Numbered from the stretch's first letter, positions 10,544-19,906 are shown. The stretch: DNA of 64,000 bases from Gammaproteobacteria bacterium (GCA_018069465.1 JAGPUW010000008.1:248001-312000); one strand, 5' to 3'. The notes: a model not told the origin generated them from the letters alone. A program made the numbers and translations.

Positions 10544-10577
10544 AGCCCATCCGCCAGTAGACACTGGCAGATGGGCT
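10544..10577 (-). terminator. Hairpin between tsf and pyrH
   Basis: An inverted repeat with arms AGCCCATC-C-GCCAGT and ACTGGC-A-GATGGGCT: 14 pairs, one C/A mismatch and a four-base loop, just six bases after the tsf stop. Read on the minus strand it is followed by a weak T-rich stretch (TAATCGTTTTATA). It may be a partial terminator or an RNA-stabilising 3' hairpin that lowers expression of pyrH relative to rpsB-tsf. Confidence 0.6.
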
Positions 10578-10582
10578 AAAGC

Positions 10583-11446
10583 TTATTTGCTAGCGTTTAC
10601 CTGCGCGGCAACTTCGGCGGCAAAATCGGTCTCTTCCACTTCAATACCTTCGCCCACTTCGTAGCGAGTAAAGCCGATAATACTGGCACCGGCATCGGCC
10701 AGCATTTTGCCCACTTTTATATCGGGATCGCGTACGAATGGTTGCTCAACCAGGCTACTTTCGGCAAGAAACTTCTTGAGGCGACCCACCACCATTTTTT
10801 CAGCAATCTCGGGTGGCTTGCCACTTTCGATGGCCTGGGAAACATAAATTTCTTTTTCCTTGGCAACCACGTCTGCGGGCATTTCCTCGGGAGTCGCCAC
10901 CTGAGGATTAACAGCGGCAACGTGCATCGCCACATCTTTGGCAAGCTCGGTAGTGCCACCGTTAAGGCTGACCAGAACACCGATGCGCTTATTGCTGTGC
11001 ACATAGGCTCCAACCACGGGGGCTTCGGCCAGCTGTACGCGGCGTACATTGACATTCTCACCACACTTTTGCACCAGTGCCTGACGTGCATCTTCCACAT
11101 CAGCGGACAGCGCCTCAGCGCTGGTCTGCTTGTCGGCAAAAGCCTTGTCGACAACGGTGGCAACAAAAGCCTGGAAACCTGCATCTTTAGTCACAAAGTC
11201 AGTTTCTGAGTTGACTTCAACCAGCACACCGCAGGAGGCATCATCGGCAACTTTTACAGTAACAACGCCGTCAGCTGCTGTGCGGCCGGCTTTTTTAGCC
11301 GCTTTCATGCCGCTGGATTTGCGTAAATTTTCAATTGCTGTGTCGATATCGCCATCAGCCGCTGCCAGTGCCTTTTTGCACTCCATCATGCCGAGACCGG
11401 TGCGCTCGCGTAATTCTTTAACCTGGGAAGCAGAAACCGCTGCCAT
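10583..11446 (-). CDS. tsf: Elongation factor Ts
   Basis: Guanine-nucleotide exchange factor for EF-Tu. The 287 residues contain the N-terminal UBA-like domain ([20 protein letters not shown]), the TDFV segment (SETDFVTKD) that contacts EF-Tu, two core subdomains and the C-terminal module. The ATG at 11446 ([12 protein letters not shown]) was chosen over one five codons upstream because it matches the family start and has an AGAGGAT-like ribosome site before it. It lies 134 bases after rpsB, separated by a strong hairpin. Confidence 0.97.
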   Translation of the reverse strand: MAAVSASQVKELRERTGLGMMECKKALAAADGDIDTAIENLRKSSGMKAAKKAGRTAADGVVTVKVADDASCGVLVEVNSETDFVTKDAGFQAFVATVVDKAFADKQTSAEALSADVEDARQALVQKCGENVNVRRVQLAEAPVVGAYVHSNKRIGVLVSLNGGTTELAKDVAMHVAAVNPQVATPEEMPADVVAKEKEIYVSQAIESGKPPEIAEKMVVGRLKKFLAESSLVEQPFVRDPDIKVGKMLADAGASIIGFTRYEVGEGIEVEETDFAAEVAAQVNASK

Positions 11447-11514
11447 GGGAAATCCTCTCAATCAATTGGGCTTAGATCGTATTCAAGCGATCAAAGCTGC
11501 TGTAAATAGTTAGT

Positions 11515-11539
11515 AAAAAGGGGGCAAAGCCCCCTTTTT
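11515..11539 (-). terminator. Intrinsic terminator between rpsB and tsf
   Basis: A perfect stem GGGGGC-AAA-GCCCCC flanked by A5 and T5, so it can work on either strand. It lies 42 bases after the rpsB stop and 69 bases before the tsf ATG. A partial terminator at this point is known in E. coli rpsB-tsf, where it lets S2 and EF-Ts be made at different levels; the same role is inferred here. Confidence 0.85.
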
Positions 11540-11580
11540 ACATCGTAGACTGGCCCTATAAAGGTGCCGGTCTTTAAGGC

Positions 11581-12435
11581 TTAAGCCTCTGTAGTGGGCG
11601 CAACAGCTGCGGGCGCTTCTGCAGCAGCAGGCTCTTCAGATGCAGCAGGCTCTTGTGCAGCAACAGGCTCTTCAGCAGCCGCTTCAGCAACAACGGCATC
11701 GGCCTGAGCTTCGGTGACTTCAACAAACTCGTCTTTCTCAGAGGCAACAGCACCGCCAGCTTTGCCTTCGAGCACAGCATCAGCCATGGCCATGGTGTAG
11801 AGCTTGACCGCACGAATCGCATCGTCATTGGCGGGAATCACCAGATCGACGCCATCGGGGTTACTGTTGGTATCGACGATGCCGATTACGGGAATGCCCA
11901 ACTTGTTGGCTTCCTGTACGGCAATGCGCTCGTGGTCAACATCGATCACGAACAAGGCATCGGGCAGGCCGCCCATATCTTTAATACCACCGATGGAACG
12001 CTCGAGTTTGTCTTTCAAACGCAGACGCATCAAGCCTTCTTTCTTAGTCAGTTTTTCGAAAGTGCCATCAGTGCTCTGTGCTTCGAGATCGCGATAGCGC
12101 TTAATAGAAGCGCGAATCGTTTTGTAGTTGGTCAACATTCCGCCCAACCAGCGATGGCAAACATAGGGCATGCCCGCGCGTTCCGCTTCTTCTTTAATCG
12201 CTTTTTGAGCAGCACGCTTGGTGCCGACAAATAAGACTTTATTGCCACTGGCGCTGAGCTGGCGAACCTGCTCGAGAGCATCGTTAAATGCTGGCACAGT
12301 GTGCTCTAAGTTGATGACGTGAATTTTATTTCGTGCACCGAAAATGTATTGATTCATCTTCGGGTTCCAGTAACGAGTTTGGTGACCGAAATGGACACCC
12401 GCCTGGAGCATATCGCGCATACTAACCATAGTCAT
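11581..12435 (-). CDS. rpsB: 30S ribosomal protein S2
   Basis: Primary component of the 30S head-body junction, needed for S1 binding. The first 235 residues are standard S2 ([50 protein letters not shown]). The protein is 284 residues against about 241 in E. coli: the last 45 or so are a low-complexity Ala/Glu/Pro tail (repeats of the EEPAA type). It is first in the long minus-strand envelope and translation cluster and has its own promoter upstream. Confidence 0.97.
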   Translation of the reverse strand: MTMVSMRDMLQAGVHFGHQTRYWNPKMNQYIFGARNKIHVINLEHTVPAFNDALEQVRQLSASGNKVLFVGTKRAAQKAIKEEAERAGMPYVCHRWLGGMLTNYKTIRASIKRYRDLEAQSTDGTFEKLTKKEGLMRLRLKDKLERSIGGIKDMGGLPDALFVIDVDHERIAVQEANKLGIPVIGIVDTNSNPDGVDLVIPANDDAIRAVKLYTMAMADAVLEGKAGGAVASEKDEFVEVTEAQADAVVAEAAAEEPVAAQEPAASEEPAAAEAPAAVAPTTEA

Positions 12436-12546
12436 AATTCAAATTTCCTGTTGGGTTAAGCCTCCACCACCCCATTGTCTAACCTGCGTTGCGAACAAGC
12501 AGGCACCCAAGCCAATGTGTCGGTAAGTGTGAGTCGTTAAAGTTAA

Positions 12547-12569
12547 CCCCGGTGGCCAATCCATCGGGG
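12547..12569 (-). promoter_or_regulatory. Hairpin in the rpsB mRNA leader
   Basis: Nine-base arms CCCCGATGG and CCACCGGGG (one wobble pair) around a five-base loop, placed to form within the first few nucleotides of the transcript predicted from the rpsB promoter. S2 represses its own mRNA through the leader in gammaproteobacteria, so this could be part of that site; it could equally be a 5' stabilising stem. The role is inferred from position only. Confidence 0.4.
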
Positions 12570-12574
12570 CGCGC

Positions 12575-12603
12575 TTTATACCACAATTAAAGAGCTATTA
12601 GAA
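12575..12603 (-). promoter_or_regulatory. Putative sigma-70 promoter of rpsB with GC-rich discriminator
   Basis: On the minus strand, TTCTAA (-35, three of six matches), a 17-base spacer and TATAAA (-10), followed at once by GCGCGCC. GC-rich discriminators between the -10 and the start point are typical of ppGpp/DksA-repressed promoters for ribosome components, so stringent control is likely. The predicted leader is about 130 nucleotides. Confidence 0.55.
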
Positions 12604-12743
12604 GAAGCCCGGGCAATAAGGGGCACCAGCCCAACCCTAATCCGTGCACTCAATAATTAAGATACCCCGAGCGGGGAATCTCCCATTAAGGTCGACAAAA
12701 TTGGTTACAATAGCGAGCTTATTCACTGCTGCTGCCTGAGCCC

Positions 12744-13514
12744 ATGTCCGTTACCATCAAAACACCTGAAGAAATCGAAAAAATGCGCATTGCTGGCAAA
12801 CTCGCCGCCGATGTACTCGAGATGATTGCCCCCCACGTACAGGCGGGTATCAGCACCCTCGAACTCGATACCCTTTGCCATGACTTTATGGTCGATGTGC
12901 AAGACACCATCCCCGCCTGCCTGAATTACCGGGGCTTCCCGAAGTCGATCTGCACCTCGGTGAATCAGGTCATTTGTCACGGCATCCCCGCAGCCAACAA
13001 AGTGTTGAAAAGCGGCGACATCATCAATCTCGACATTACCGTGATTAAAGACGGTTACTTTGGCGACACCAGTAAGATGTTCTGCATCGGCAAAACCCCC
13101 AGTCACGCTGAGCGGCTGATAAAAGTCGCCCAGGAATGTCTTTATCTGGGTATAGAAAAGGTCAAGCCGGGCAATCGTCTGGGCGATATCGGCCAGGTTG
13201 TGCAAAAACACGCCGAGAGCAAGCATTATTCAGTCGTCCGCGAATACTGTGGCCATGGCATTGGCAGTGAATTCCACGAAGAACCCCAGGTGCTGCACTA
13301 TGGTAAAGCGGGCACCGGAATGGTGCTTGAAGAGGGCATGACTTTCACTATCGAACCGATGGTCAACGCCGGCAAACAACACACCAAACTCAAGCCCGAT
13401 GGCTGGACCGTGGAAACCCGCGACGGCCGCCTGTCAGCACAATGGGAGCACACCTTGCTGGTCACCGCAACTGGCGTCGATGTGCTCACCGCGCGCCCCG
13501 ATGAATCCTTTTAA
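12744..13514 (+). CDS. map: Type I methionine aminopeptidase
   Basis: Removes the initiator methionine from nascent proteins co-translationally. The 256-residue pita-bread fold protein shows the metal ligands in their usual settings: INLDITVIKDGYFGDTSKMF (two Asp), EYCGHGIGSEFHEEP (His), FTIEPMV (Glu) and QWEHTLLVT (Glu). There is no N-terminal SH3 or zinc-finger extension. It faces away from rpsB and is followed 99 bases later by glnD, an order common in gammaproteobacteria. Confidence 0.96.
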   Translation: MSVTIKTPEEIEKMRIAGKLAADVLEMIAPHVQAGISTLELDTLCHDFMVDVQDTIPACLNYRGFPKSICTSVNQVICHGIPAANKVLKSGDIINLDITVIKDGYFGDTSKMFCIGKTPSHAERLIKVAQECLYLGIEKVKPGNRLGDIGQVVQKHAESKHYSVVREYCGHGIGSEFHEEPQVLHYGKAGTGMVLEEGMTFTIEPMVNAGKQHTKLKPDGWTVETRDGRLSAQWEHTLLVTATGVDVLTARPDESF

Positions 13515-13613
13515 GGTGATAGCGAGCCAATAGCCGCACCGTATAGAAGACGCCGCATAAAGCGCCACACCGAACTTAGAGAAACACCACACTCGATATA
13601 TTGACGACAAACT

Positions 13614-16337
13614 ATGAATCCAGCCAGCATAGCCCTACCCATACCCCTGTTTTTCGACGAGAAACGCTTTCTCGCCAGCCTCGACAAGGGTGATGCGCAA
13701 ACCGTTTTCAAGGATGCTATTCGCGCTGCTGACACCTTTCTCAACAACCAATTTGAACAGGGCGAAGACGCTGAAACCCTGGTGCATGAACGCGCTGCTT
13801 TTATTGACCGCATACTACTGCACGCCTGGCAGCGCTTTAGCTGGGATAAAAATATTAGCCTGCTCGCGGTCGGCGGCTACGGTCGTGGGGAACTCCATCC
13901 CCACTCCGACATCGACCTGCTTATTTTAAGCAAGCATAAAAATCACAATCCCTACAAAACCAACATTGAGGGCTTCCTGACTTTCCTCTGGGATATTCAG
14001 CTCAATATTGGTCACAGCGTGCGTTCCCTGTCCCATTGCGTTGAAGAGGCAAAGGCCGACATCACCGTCGCCACCAACATAATGGAATCTCGCACCCTCG
14101 CCGGCAATGGCGAACTGCAGCAGAAGATGGAGGAATTGACTGGCCCCGCCAAGATCTGGCCCGCTGAGCAGTTTTTCCGCGCCAAATACGACGAGCAAAA
14201 TGAGCGGCACGATAAGCACGGTAATACCGAATACAACCTCGAGCCGAACATTAAAGAGGCCCCCGGTGGGCTGCGCGACATCCAAACCATTAGCTGGGTG
14301 GCGAAACGGCATTTTCACAAACACAGCCTCGCCGAGCTGGCCAACACCCATTTTCTCGCCGGAGAAGAATACGAATTACTGCGCAAAGGGCAGGCCTTTT
14401 TATGGCGGGTGCGCTACGGTTTGCACCTGATCGCCGGGCGCCCTGAAGAGCGCCTGCTCTTCGACTCCCAGCGCAAGCTGGCGCAAATGTTTGGCTATAA
14501 GGACACCAGAGAGCGCCTCGCTGTTGAACAGTTTATGCAGCGCTACTATCGCGTAGTGCTGGCCATGCGCGAACAAAATGACATGCTCCTGCACTACATG
14601 GATGAGGTCATCAATAAGAGCCGCACGAAAAACACCATTCGCCCAATCAATAGCTATTTTCAGGTGCGCGACCATTATATTGAAGTTATAGACGATACTG
14701 TTTTCGCCCGGTATCCCTCTGCCCTGCTCGAAATCTTCGTCCTCCTCGGTGAGGATTCATCGATTCAGGGCGTGCGCTCGACCACCATTCGCCAGATTCG
14801 CCAATACCGCCATCAAATCGATGACAACTTTCGCAATGACCCCGTTAATCGCCAGCTGTTTATGCGCCTGTTCCGCTGTAAGGGCAATTTGACTACCCAA
14901 CTACAACGCATGATCCGCTACGGAATTCTCGGCAAATACCTGCCCGAATTCGATCGCATTATTGGCCTTATGCAGCACGATCTGTTTCATATATATCCGG
15001 TCGACGCCCACACTATTCAGCTGATACGCAATATCCGTCGACTCGGCAACGCCAAAGAAGAAGAAAAATTCCCCGTCGCCTCCCACGTGCTGAAAAACCT
15101 GCCCAAGCCCGAGCTGCTGTTAATCGCCGGGCTCTATCACGATATTGCCAAGGGTCGCGGTGGCGATCACTCGAAACTGGGCGCGGTGGATGCTGCCGAC
15201 TTCACCCGGCGACACGGCTTTTCTGAGCAGGAATCTCAACTGATCTGCTGGCTGGTTGAAAGTCACCTGCTGATGTCGAGCGTTTCCCAGCGCGAGGATA
15301 TTTCCGACCCCGACGTGATCCACAAATTCGCCCTGCTGGTCGGCGATCAAATGCACCTCGACCATCTGTTTACACTGACTATTGCCGATATTAATGCCAC
15401 CAACCCGACCCTGTGGAACAACTGGAAGGGCTCTTTAATGCGGCAACTTTATTTTCAAACCCGCGAGGCCCTCAAGCGCGGTCTGGAAAGCCCGGTTAGC
15501 AAAAAGAAGTGGATTGATAACACCCGCAACGAAACCCTCGCCCTGCTTGAAAAAGAAGGCATTTCACAACAGCAAAGCACCGCGCTGTGGACTGATATGG
15601 ACAGCGAGCTTTTCTTGCGCGAGAGCGCCAGCGTGATTGCCCGGGGGGTTAAAGCAGTACTTTCCGCCGACGATCCCAGCTTGCCGGTCATTTTGATCGA
15701 AGACGCCGGCATGGAAGATGACTGCGTAACGCGCATCTTCATTCACACCAAAAACATGACCAATGTTTTCCCCATCATCGCCGCCACCCTCGACACCCTG
15801 CGCCTCAATATTCACGACGCCCGGCTCTACACCGGTAATAAAAACCACACCTATGATATTTTTTATGTGCTCGATGATCAGGGCCAGCCTTTCGCCACCC
15901 ACAGTAAAAAAGCCAGGAAAGTCGCACGCAAACTCAGCAAGGCACTGCAGGCCGACAACAAAGACGATATCGAGGTCAACCGCCGCACACCGCGCCAACT
16001 GAAACAACTCACCATTGGCACCTCCGCCCATTTCGACCATAGCCACGACTGCCGCGCAACGTATCTCGAGGTCATTACCCCCGACCGGCCCGGCCTGCTG
16101 GCCGAACTCGGGCAGATAATCATGCGTTTCAAGCTGAACTTGCACAGCGCAAAAATTGCCACTCTGGGTGAACGGGTGGAAGACGTTTTTTATCTCACCG
16201 ACGCACAAAACCAGCCGCTGACCGACCTCGATTTATGCCAGCAGATAGAACAAACCATTTGCCGCGAACTGGACACCCGTAATCTCGAAGATGAAGACGC
16301 CGGAAACACCGTAGAATTGCTACAAACACGCCACTAA
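13614..16337 (+). CDS. glnD: Bifunctional PII uridylyltransferase/uridylyl-removing enzyme GlnD
   Basis: Primary nitrogen sensor: it uridylylates PII protein when glutamine is low and removes UMP when glutamine is high. The 907 residues hold the nucleotidyltransferase site GGYGRGELHPHSDIDLL (about 87-103), the GlnD linker domain, an HD domain (LYHDIAKGRGGDHS, about 507-520) and two C-terminal ACT domains starting near 703 and 817 that bind glutamine. All catalytic motifs look intact. PII itself is not in this window. Confidence 0.97.
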   Translation: MNPASIALPIPLFFDEKRFLASLDKGDAQTVFKDAIRAADTFLNNQFEQGEDAETLVHERAAFIDRILLHAWQRFSWDKNISLLAVGGYGRGELHPHSDIDLLILSKHKNHNPYKTNIEGFLTFLWDIQLNIGHSVRSLSHCVEEAKADITVATNIMESRTLAGNGELQQKMEELTGPAKIWPAEQFFRAKYDEQNERHDKHGNTEYNLEPNIKEAPGGLRDIQTISWVAKRHFHKHSLAELANTHFLAGEEYELLRKGQAFLWRVRYGLHLIAGRPEERLLFDSQRKLAQMFGYKDTRERLAVEQFMQRYYRVVLAMREQNDMLLHYMDEVINKSRTKNTIRPINSYFQVRDHYIEVIDDTVFARYPSALLEIFVLLGEDSSIQGVRSTTIRQIRQYRHQIDDNFRNDPVNRQLFMRLFRCKGNLTTQLQRMIRYGILGKYLPEFDRIIGLMQHDLFHIYPVDAHTIQLIRNIRRLGNAKEEEKFPVASHVLKNLPKPELLLIAGLYHDIAKGRGGDHSKLGAVDAADFTRRHGFSEQESQLICWLVESHLLMSSVSQREDISDPDVIHKFALLVGDQMHLDHLFTLTIADINATNPTLWNNWKGSLMRQLYFQTREALKRGLESPVSKKKWIDNTRNETLALLEKEGISQQQSTALWTDMDSELFLRESASVIARGVKAVLSADDPSLPVILIEDAGMEDDCVTRIFIHTKNMTNVFPIIAATLDTLRLNIHDARLYTGNKNHTYDIFYVLDDQGQPFATHSKKARKVARKLSKALQADNKDDIEVNRRTPRQLKQLTIGTSAHFDHSHDCRATYLEVITPDRPGLLAELGQIIMRFKLNLHSAKIATLGERVEDVFYLTDAQNQPLTDLDLCQQIEQTICRELDTRNLEDEDAGNTVELLQTRH

Positions 16338-16399
16338 ATCAATCAGTAAAAAGACACTGCCCCCGCCATCGACCACAAGGGCAGGCCGAAAGAGAGCCC

Positions 16400-17611
16400 A
16401 TGAACCCCGATTTACAAAGCCTCCAGCCCTACCCTTTCGAAAAGCTGAAAGCACTACTCGCCACTACCCAGGCGCCGAGCGCAATGGAGGCCATCAGCCT
16501 CTCCGTTGGCGAGCCCAAACATGGCGCCCCGCAATTAGTGATCGACACGCTGATTAAGCACACTGCAGGCATCGAGCAAAGCAGCGGTCTGAGCGCTTAC
16601 CCCGGCACTAAAGGTATTGTCGAACTGCGCGAGACCATTGCCCAGTGGCTGGCCCAGCGCTTTAATTTATCGACAATGCCCGATCCTGAGCAACAGATAT
16701 TACCGGTCAACGGCACCCGCGAGGCGCTATTCGCCTTTGCTCAGGCGGTGATCGACCCCGCCAACAAGCCCACGGTGGTCATGCCCAATCCCTTCTACCA
16801 AATTTATGAGGGTGCCGCACTGCTCGCCGGTGCCCAACCCGTCTTCCTCAACTGCACCGAGGACACCGACTTTGCGCCGGATTTCTCCAGCCTCAGCGCA
16901 GCCGACTGGCAACGCTGCCAACTGGTTTATATTTGCACCCCAGGCAACCCCACCGGCTCGGTGCTGAGTCTCGATACCCTGAAAGAATTAATCGCGCTGG
17001 CCGATCGCCACGACTTTGTGATTGCCAGCGACGAATGTTATTCCGAAATCTACGCCGATGAATCCCAGCCACCACCGGGTTTATTGCAGGCCTGCGCCGA
17101 ACTGGGCAGAGATGACTTCAAGCGCTGCATGGTCTTCCACAGCCTCTCAAAACGCTCCAACCTGCCCGGTCTGCGCTCCGGCTTTGTCGCCGGTGACGCC
17201 GACATCATTCAACAGTTTTTGCTCTATCGCACCTACCACGGCTGCGCCATGCCGCTGCAACACCAGTGGGCCAGTGTCACGGCCTGGGGCGATGAAGCAC
17301 ACGTGTTCGACAACCGCCGACAGTACCGCGAAAAATTTAGTGCCGTGACTGAGATACTCAAACCCGTCATGGCCTTTAGCCAACCCGATGCCGGGTTCTA
17401 TCTGTGGCCACAAACGCCCATCGCCGATGATGTATTCACCCGCGAGCTTCTCGCCACACAAAATGTCGCCGTGGTTCCCGGGCGCTATCTGGCGCGCGAT
17501 ACGACAAGGGGCAACCCCGGTGAACAGCGTATTCGCCTGGCGTTGGTCGCGCCACTAGCCCAATGTGAAGAGGCCGCACAGCGCATCAAACACTATATTG
17601 AGACGCTTTAA
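16400..17611 (+). CDS. dapC: Succinyldiaminopimelate transaminase DapC
   Basis: PLP fold-type I aminotransferase making N-succinyl-LL-diaminopimelate from N-succinyl-2-amino-6-ketopimelate in lysine and peptidoglycan synthesis. The 403 residues carry the PLP lysine in HSLSKRSNLPGLRSGF (about Lys250), the conserved CTPGNPTGSVLSL loop and a C-terminal Arg in EQRIRLALVAP. The nearby dapD and dapE, which use the preceding and following intermediates, support this over a generic aminotransferase call. Confidence 0.92.
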   Translation: MNPDLQSLQPYPFEKLKALLATTQAPSAMEAISLSVGEPKHGAPQLVIDTLIKHTAGIEQSSGLSAYPGTKGIVELRETIAQWLAQRFNLSTMPDPEQQILPVNGTREALFAFAQAVIDPANKPTVVMPNPFYQIYEGAALLAGAQPVFLNCTEDTDFAPDFSSLSAADWQRCQLVYICTPGNPTGSVLSLDTLKELIALADRHDFVIASDECYSEIYADESQPPPGLLQACAELGRDDFKRCMVFHSLSKRSNLPGLRSGFVAGDADIIQQFLLYRTYHGCAMPLQHQWASVTAWGDEAHVFDNRRQYREKFSAVTEILKPVMAFSQPDAGFYLWPQTPIADDVFTRELLATQNVAVVPGRYLARDTTRGNPGEQRIRLALVAPLAQCEEAAQRIKHYIETL

Positions 17612-17637
17612 TCAGACCCTTTAATCAGGATCAGAGA

Positions 17638-18291
17638 ATGCTAAAACAACAACGGGTGGATTATATTCTCGACACCCTTGCCAGGCTGTACCCGAACCAG
17701 CCCATCCCCCTCACCCACAGCAACCATTACACGCTGTTGGTGGCCGTGCTGCTCTCCGCCCAATGCACCGATGCCCGCGTCAATACGGTAACTCCGGCGC
17801 TGTTTGCACTGGCCGATAATGCCCGCGACATGTGTCATGTGCCGGTTGCCAGCATTCTCAAAATCATTCGTCCCTGTGGTCTTTCACCGCGCAAATCAAA
17901 GGCTATTGCCGGGCTTTCACAAATCCTGGTCGATGACTACGACGCTGAAGTACCCGAAGATATGGACGCCCTGGAAACCCTGCCCGGCGTCGGTCACAAA
18001 ACCGCCAGCGTGGTGATGTCCCAGGGCTTTGGCCACCCCGCCTTTCCCGTCGACACCCACATCCACCGGCTGGCACAGCGCTGGGGGCTCACCAGCGGCA
18101 AAAATGTGGTGCAAACGGAAAAAGATCTGAAACGCCTTTTTCCGAAGGCGGCATGGAATGCCCTGCACCTGCAAATTATTTACTACGGTCGTGAGTACTG
18201 CTCGGCCCGAGGTTGCAATGGCACCGTCTGCGAAATTTGCACCACCTGCTACCCAAAGCGAAAAAAAGCCGTCGTCACTAAAAAAGCCTAA
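17638..18291 (+). CDS. nth: Endonuclease III (DNA glycosylase/AP lyase), variant Fe-S cysteine spacing
   Basis: Removes oxidised pyrimidines and cuts abasic sites in base excision repair. The 217 residues have the helix-hairpin-helix LPGVGHKTASVV with the catalytic Lys, and the catalytic Asp in FPVDTHIHRLAQRWGL. The C-terminal cysteines are Cys188, Cys193, Cys198, Cys201 and Cys204, which is not the C-X6-C-X2-C-X5-C pattern of the E. coli enzyme, though a 4Fe-4S cluster remains possible. It sits between dapC and an ArsC-like gene with no functional link. Confidence 0.9.
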   Translation: MLKQQRVDYILDTLARLYPNQPIPLTHSNHYTLLVAVLLSAQCTDARVNTVTPALFALADNARDMCHVPVASILKIIRPCGLSPRKSKAIAGLSQILVDDYDAEVPEDMDALETLPGVGHKTASVVMSQGFGHPAFPVDTHIHRLAQRWGLTSGKNVVQTEKDLKRLFPKAAWNALHLQIIYYGREYCSARGCNGTVCEICTTCYPKRKKAVVTKKA

Positions 18292-18444
18292 AGCGCTGCC
18301 TGCAGTTGATAGCTAACGATGGCCAGTAAAAAATATGGGATGCCTTGAAGCACACAAACAGAATGTGCTCGCGAGGCGCTTTTGCTATTCTAGCCCCGCT
18401 TTTCAACACGCAATTGAATTTATAGAAACTGGGGTACAGAACTT

Positions 18445-18798
18445 GTGACCGTACTTTTTGGTATTAAAAACTGCGACACCGTCAGGAAAGCTCGTCGCTG
18501 GCTGGAGGAACACGATGTTGCCTTTACCTTCCACGATGTGCGCAGCGATGGACTGAGCCAGCAGCAGGTCGCCCGGTGGATAGATGCCCTCGGCTTGGAA
18601 GTTGTGCTCAATAAGCGCAGCACCAGCTGGAAAAAAATCGACCCAGCAAAGCGAGAAAACCTCGATGAAAATAGTGTTAACGCACTCCTTGTCGAGCTGC
18701 CAACGCTGATCAAACGCCCCGTGCTCGAATACGACGGCGCGGTTTATGTCGGTTTTAAAGCCGACACCTACAACACTATTTTTGCAGCAAACAACTAG
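18445..18798 (+). CDS. ArsC/Spx-family thioredoxin-fold reductase (YffB-like)
   Basis: A 117-residue thioredoxin-fold protein of the YffB branch of the ArsC family, thought to act in glutathione-dependent thiol reduction; the substrate is not established. It has the single N-terminal active cysteine (FGIKNCDTVRKARRWL, Cys10) and the family KRPVLEYDG segment that contains the cis-proline. It starts with GTG at 18445 and ends 24 bases before dapD; yffB-like genes lie next to dap genes in other gammaproteobacteria. Confidence 0.85.
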   Translation: MTVLFGIKNCDTVRKARRWLEEHDVAFTFHDVRSDGLSQQQVARWIDALGLEVVLNKRSTSWKKIDPAKRENLDENSVNALLVELPTLIKRPVLEYDGAVYVGFKADTYNTIFAANN

Positions 18799-18822
18799 CA
18801 ACCCAGTAACGAGGCACAGCAA

Positions 18823-19857
18823 ATGACTAAGCTCTACAGCGTGGGTATCGGTGTCGGTACTCAGAACAAAAAAGGTGAATGGCTCGAAGTATACTACCCC
18901 GCCCCCCTGTTAAACCCCGACGACACCATCGCCAGTGCCCTGAGTGAAGCCCTCGCTTACAGCACCGGTACTGCCGTTATTGATCTCGATGACAGCAAAC
19001 TACAAAGCCTCGCCGAGGCACTGGACAAACAGCAGCAAAGCGCCCAGGCCGATGCCGCGCGCTCTTTACTCAACAGCTCCCGCTCCTGTGTTGCCACCAT
19101 TCTTGCCACTGATGACGAGCCCGGCTCGGTGCCGGAAGCGTATTTGAAATTGCAGTTAATTTCCCATCGTCTGGTAAAACCCCACGGTATTAACCTGAGT
19201 GGTATTTTCGGCTCTCTACCCAATGTCGCGTGGACCAACGAAGGTGCCATCGATCTTGCCGAGCTATCCAGCCGACAGGTTCAGGCACGCATTAATGGCC
19301 AGAACCTGAGCGTCGATAGCGTCGATAAATTCCCCAAAATGAGCGACTACGTCGTCCCCGCCGGTGTCCGTATTGCCGACGCCCGCCGCGTGCGACTCGG
19401 CGCCTACATTGGCGAGGGCACCACCATCATGCACGAGGGCTTCGTCAACTTTAATGCCGGTGCGCAAGGCCCGAACATGATCGAAGGGCGTATCTCCGCC
19501 GGTGTATTTGTCGGCGCTGGCTCCGACCTCGGCGGTAGTAGCTCAACCATGGGCACCCTTTCAGGCGGCGGCAATATTATTATTTCCGTCGGTAAAGAAT
19601 GCCTGCTCGGCGCCAATGCCGGCATCGGCATTCCCCTGGGCGATCGCTGCATTGTTGAAGCCGGACTTTATATTACCGCCGGTACTAAAGTGGTAATGCT
19701 CGATGACAGCAGGCAAGTTGTCGGTGAAACCAAAGCGCGGGAACTGGCGGGCAAGTCCGACTTGCTGTTCCGTCGCAACTCCACCAGCGGTGCCGTTGAA
19801 TGCTTAACCAACCAGACCGCCGTTGAGCTTAACGAAGCGCTGCACGCGCATAATTGA
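18823..19857 (+). CDS. dapD: 2,3,4,5-tetrahydropyridine-2,6-dicarboxylate N-succinyltransferase
   Basis: Transfers succinyl from succinyl-CoA to tetrahydrodipicolinate in lysine/DAP synthesis. The 344 residues are of the longer Pseudomonas type, not the 274-residue E. coli type: an N-terminal alpha/beta domain to about 170, then a left-handed beta helix of hexapeptide repeats (VRIADARRVRLGAYIGEGTT onward), then a short C-terminal region. Its substrate succinyl-CoA comes from the TCA operon at the far end of the window. Confidence 0.95.
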   Translation: MTKLYSVGIGVGTQNKKGEWLEVYYPAPLLNPDDTIASALSEALAYSTGTAVIDLDDSKLQSLAEALDKQQQSAQADAARSLLNSSRSCVATILATDDEPGSVPEAYLKLQLISHRLVKPHGINLSGIFGSLPNVAWTNEGAIDLAELSSRQVQARINGQNLSVDSVDKFPKMSDYVVPAGVRIADARRVRLGAYIGEGTTIMHEGFVNFNAGAQGPNMIEGRISAGVFVGAGSDLGGSSSTMGTLSGGGNIIISVGKECLLGANAGIGIPLGDRCIVEAGLYITAGTKVVMLDDSRQVVGETKARELAGKSDLLFRRNSTSGAVECLTNQTAVELNEALHAHN

Positions 19858-19877
19858 TAGCCCTTTAACGCTATTGA

Positions 19878-19906
19878 TAAACCGACTTGCCTGGCGGGTC
19901 GGTTTA
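19878..19906 (+). terminator. Inverted repeat after dapD
   Basis: Nine-base arms TAAACCGAC and GTCGGTTTA around an 11-base loop, 20 bases after the dapD stop and 91 bases before dapE. There is no long T-run behind it, so it may be a weak terminator or a processing hairpin, not a full stop. Confidence 0.5.

Larger units (their letters stand above)
12436..12743. other. Divergent rpsB/map intergenic region
   Basis: 308 bases without a gene, between the oppositely transcribed rpsB and map. It holds the rpsB promoter and leader hairpin (separate entries), and on the plus strand a TACAAT hexamer at 12706-12711 that could be the map -10, although no convincing -35 precedes it. A short CCCCG-AG-CGGGG palindrome lies at 12665-12676; its function is unknown. 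Confidence 0.6.

Noticed and set aside
12665-12676. CCCCG-AG-CGGGG palindrome as a terminator
   Set aside because: Five-base stem with a two-base loop and no U-tract; too small, and located in a divergent promoter region.
15564-16208. Long open frame antisense to glnD (about 214 codons), and similar ones at 13926-14351
   Set aside because: They mirror the codon structure of glnD, contain no recognisable domain, and lie wholly inside a gene with all its motifs intact.
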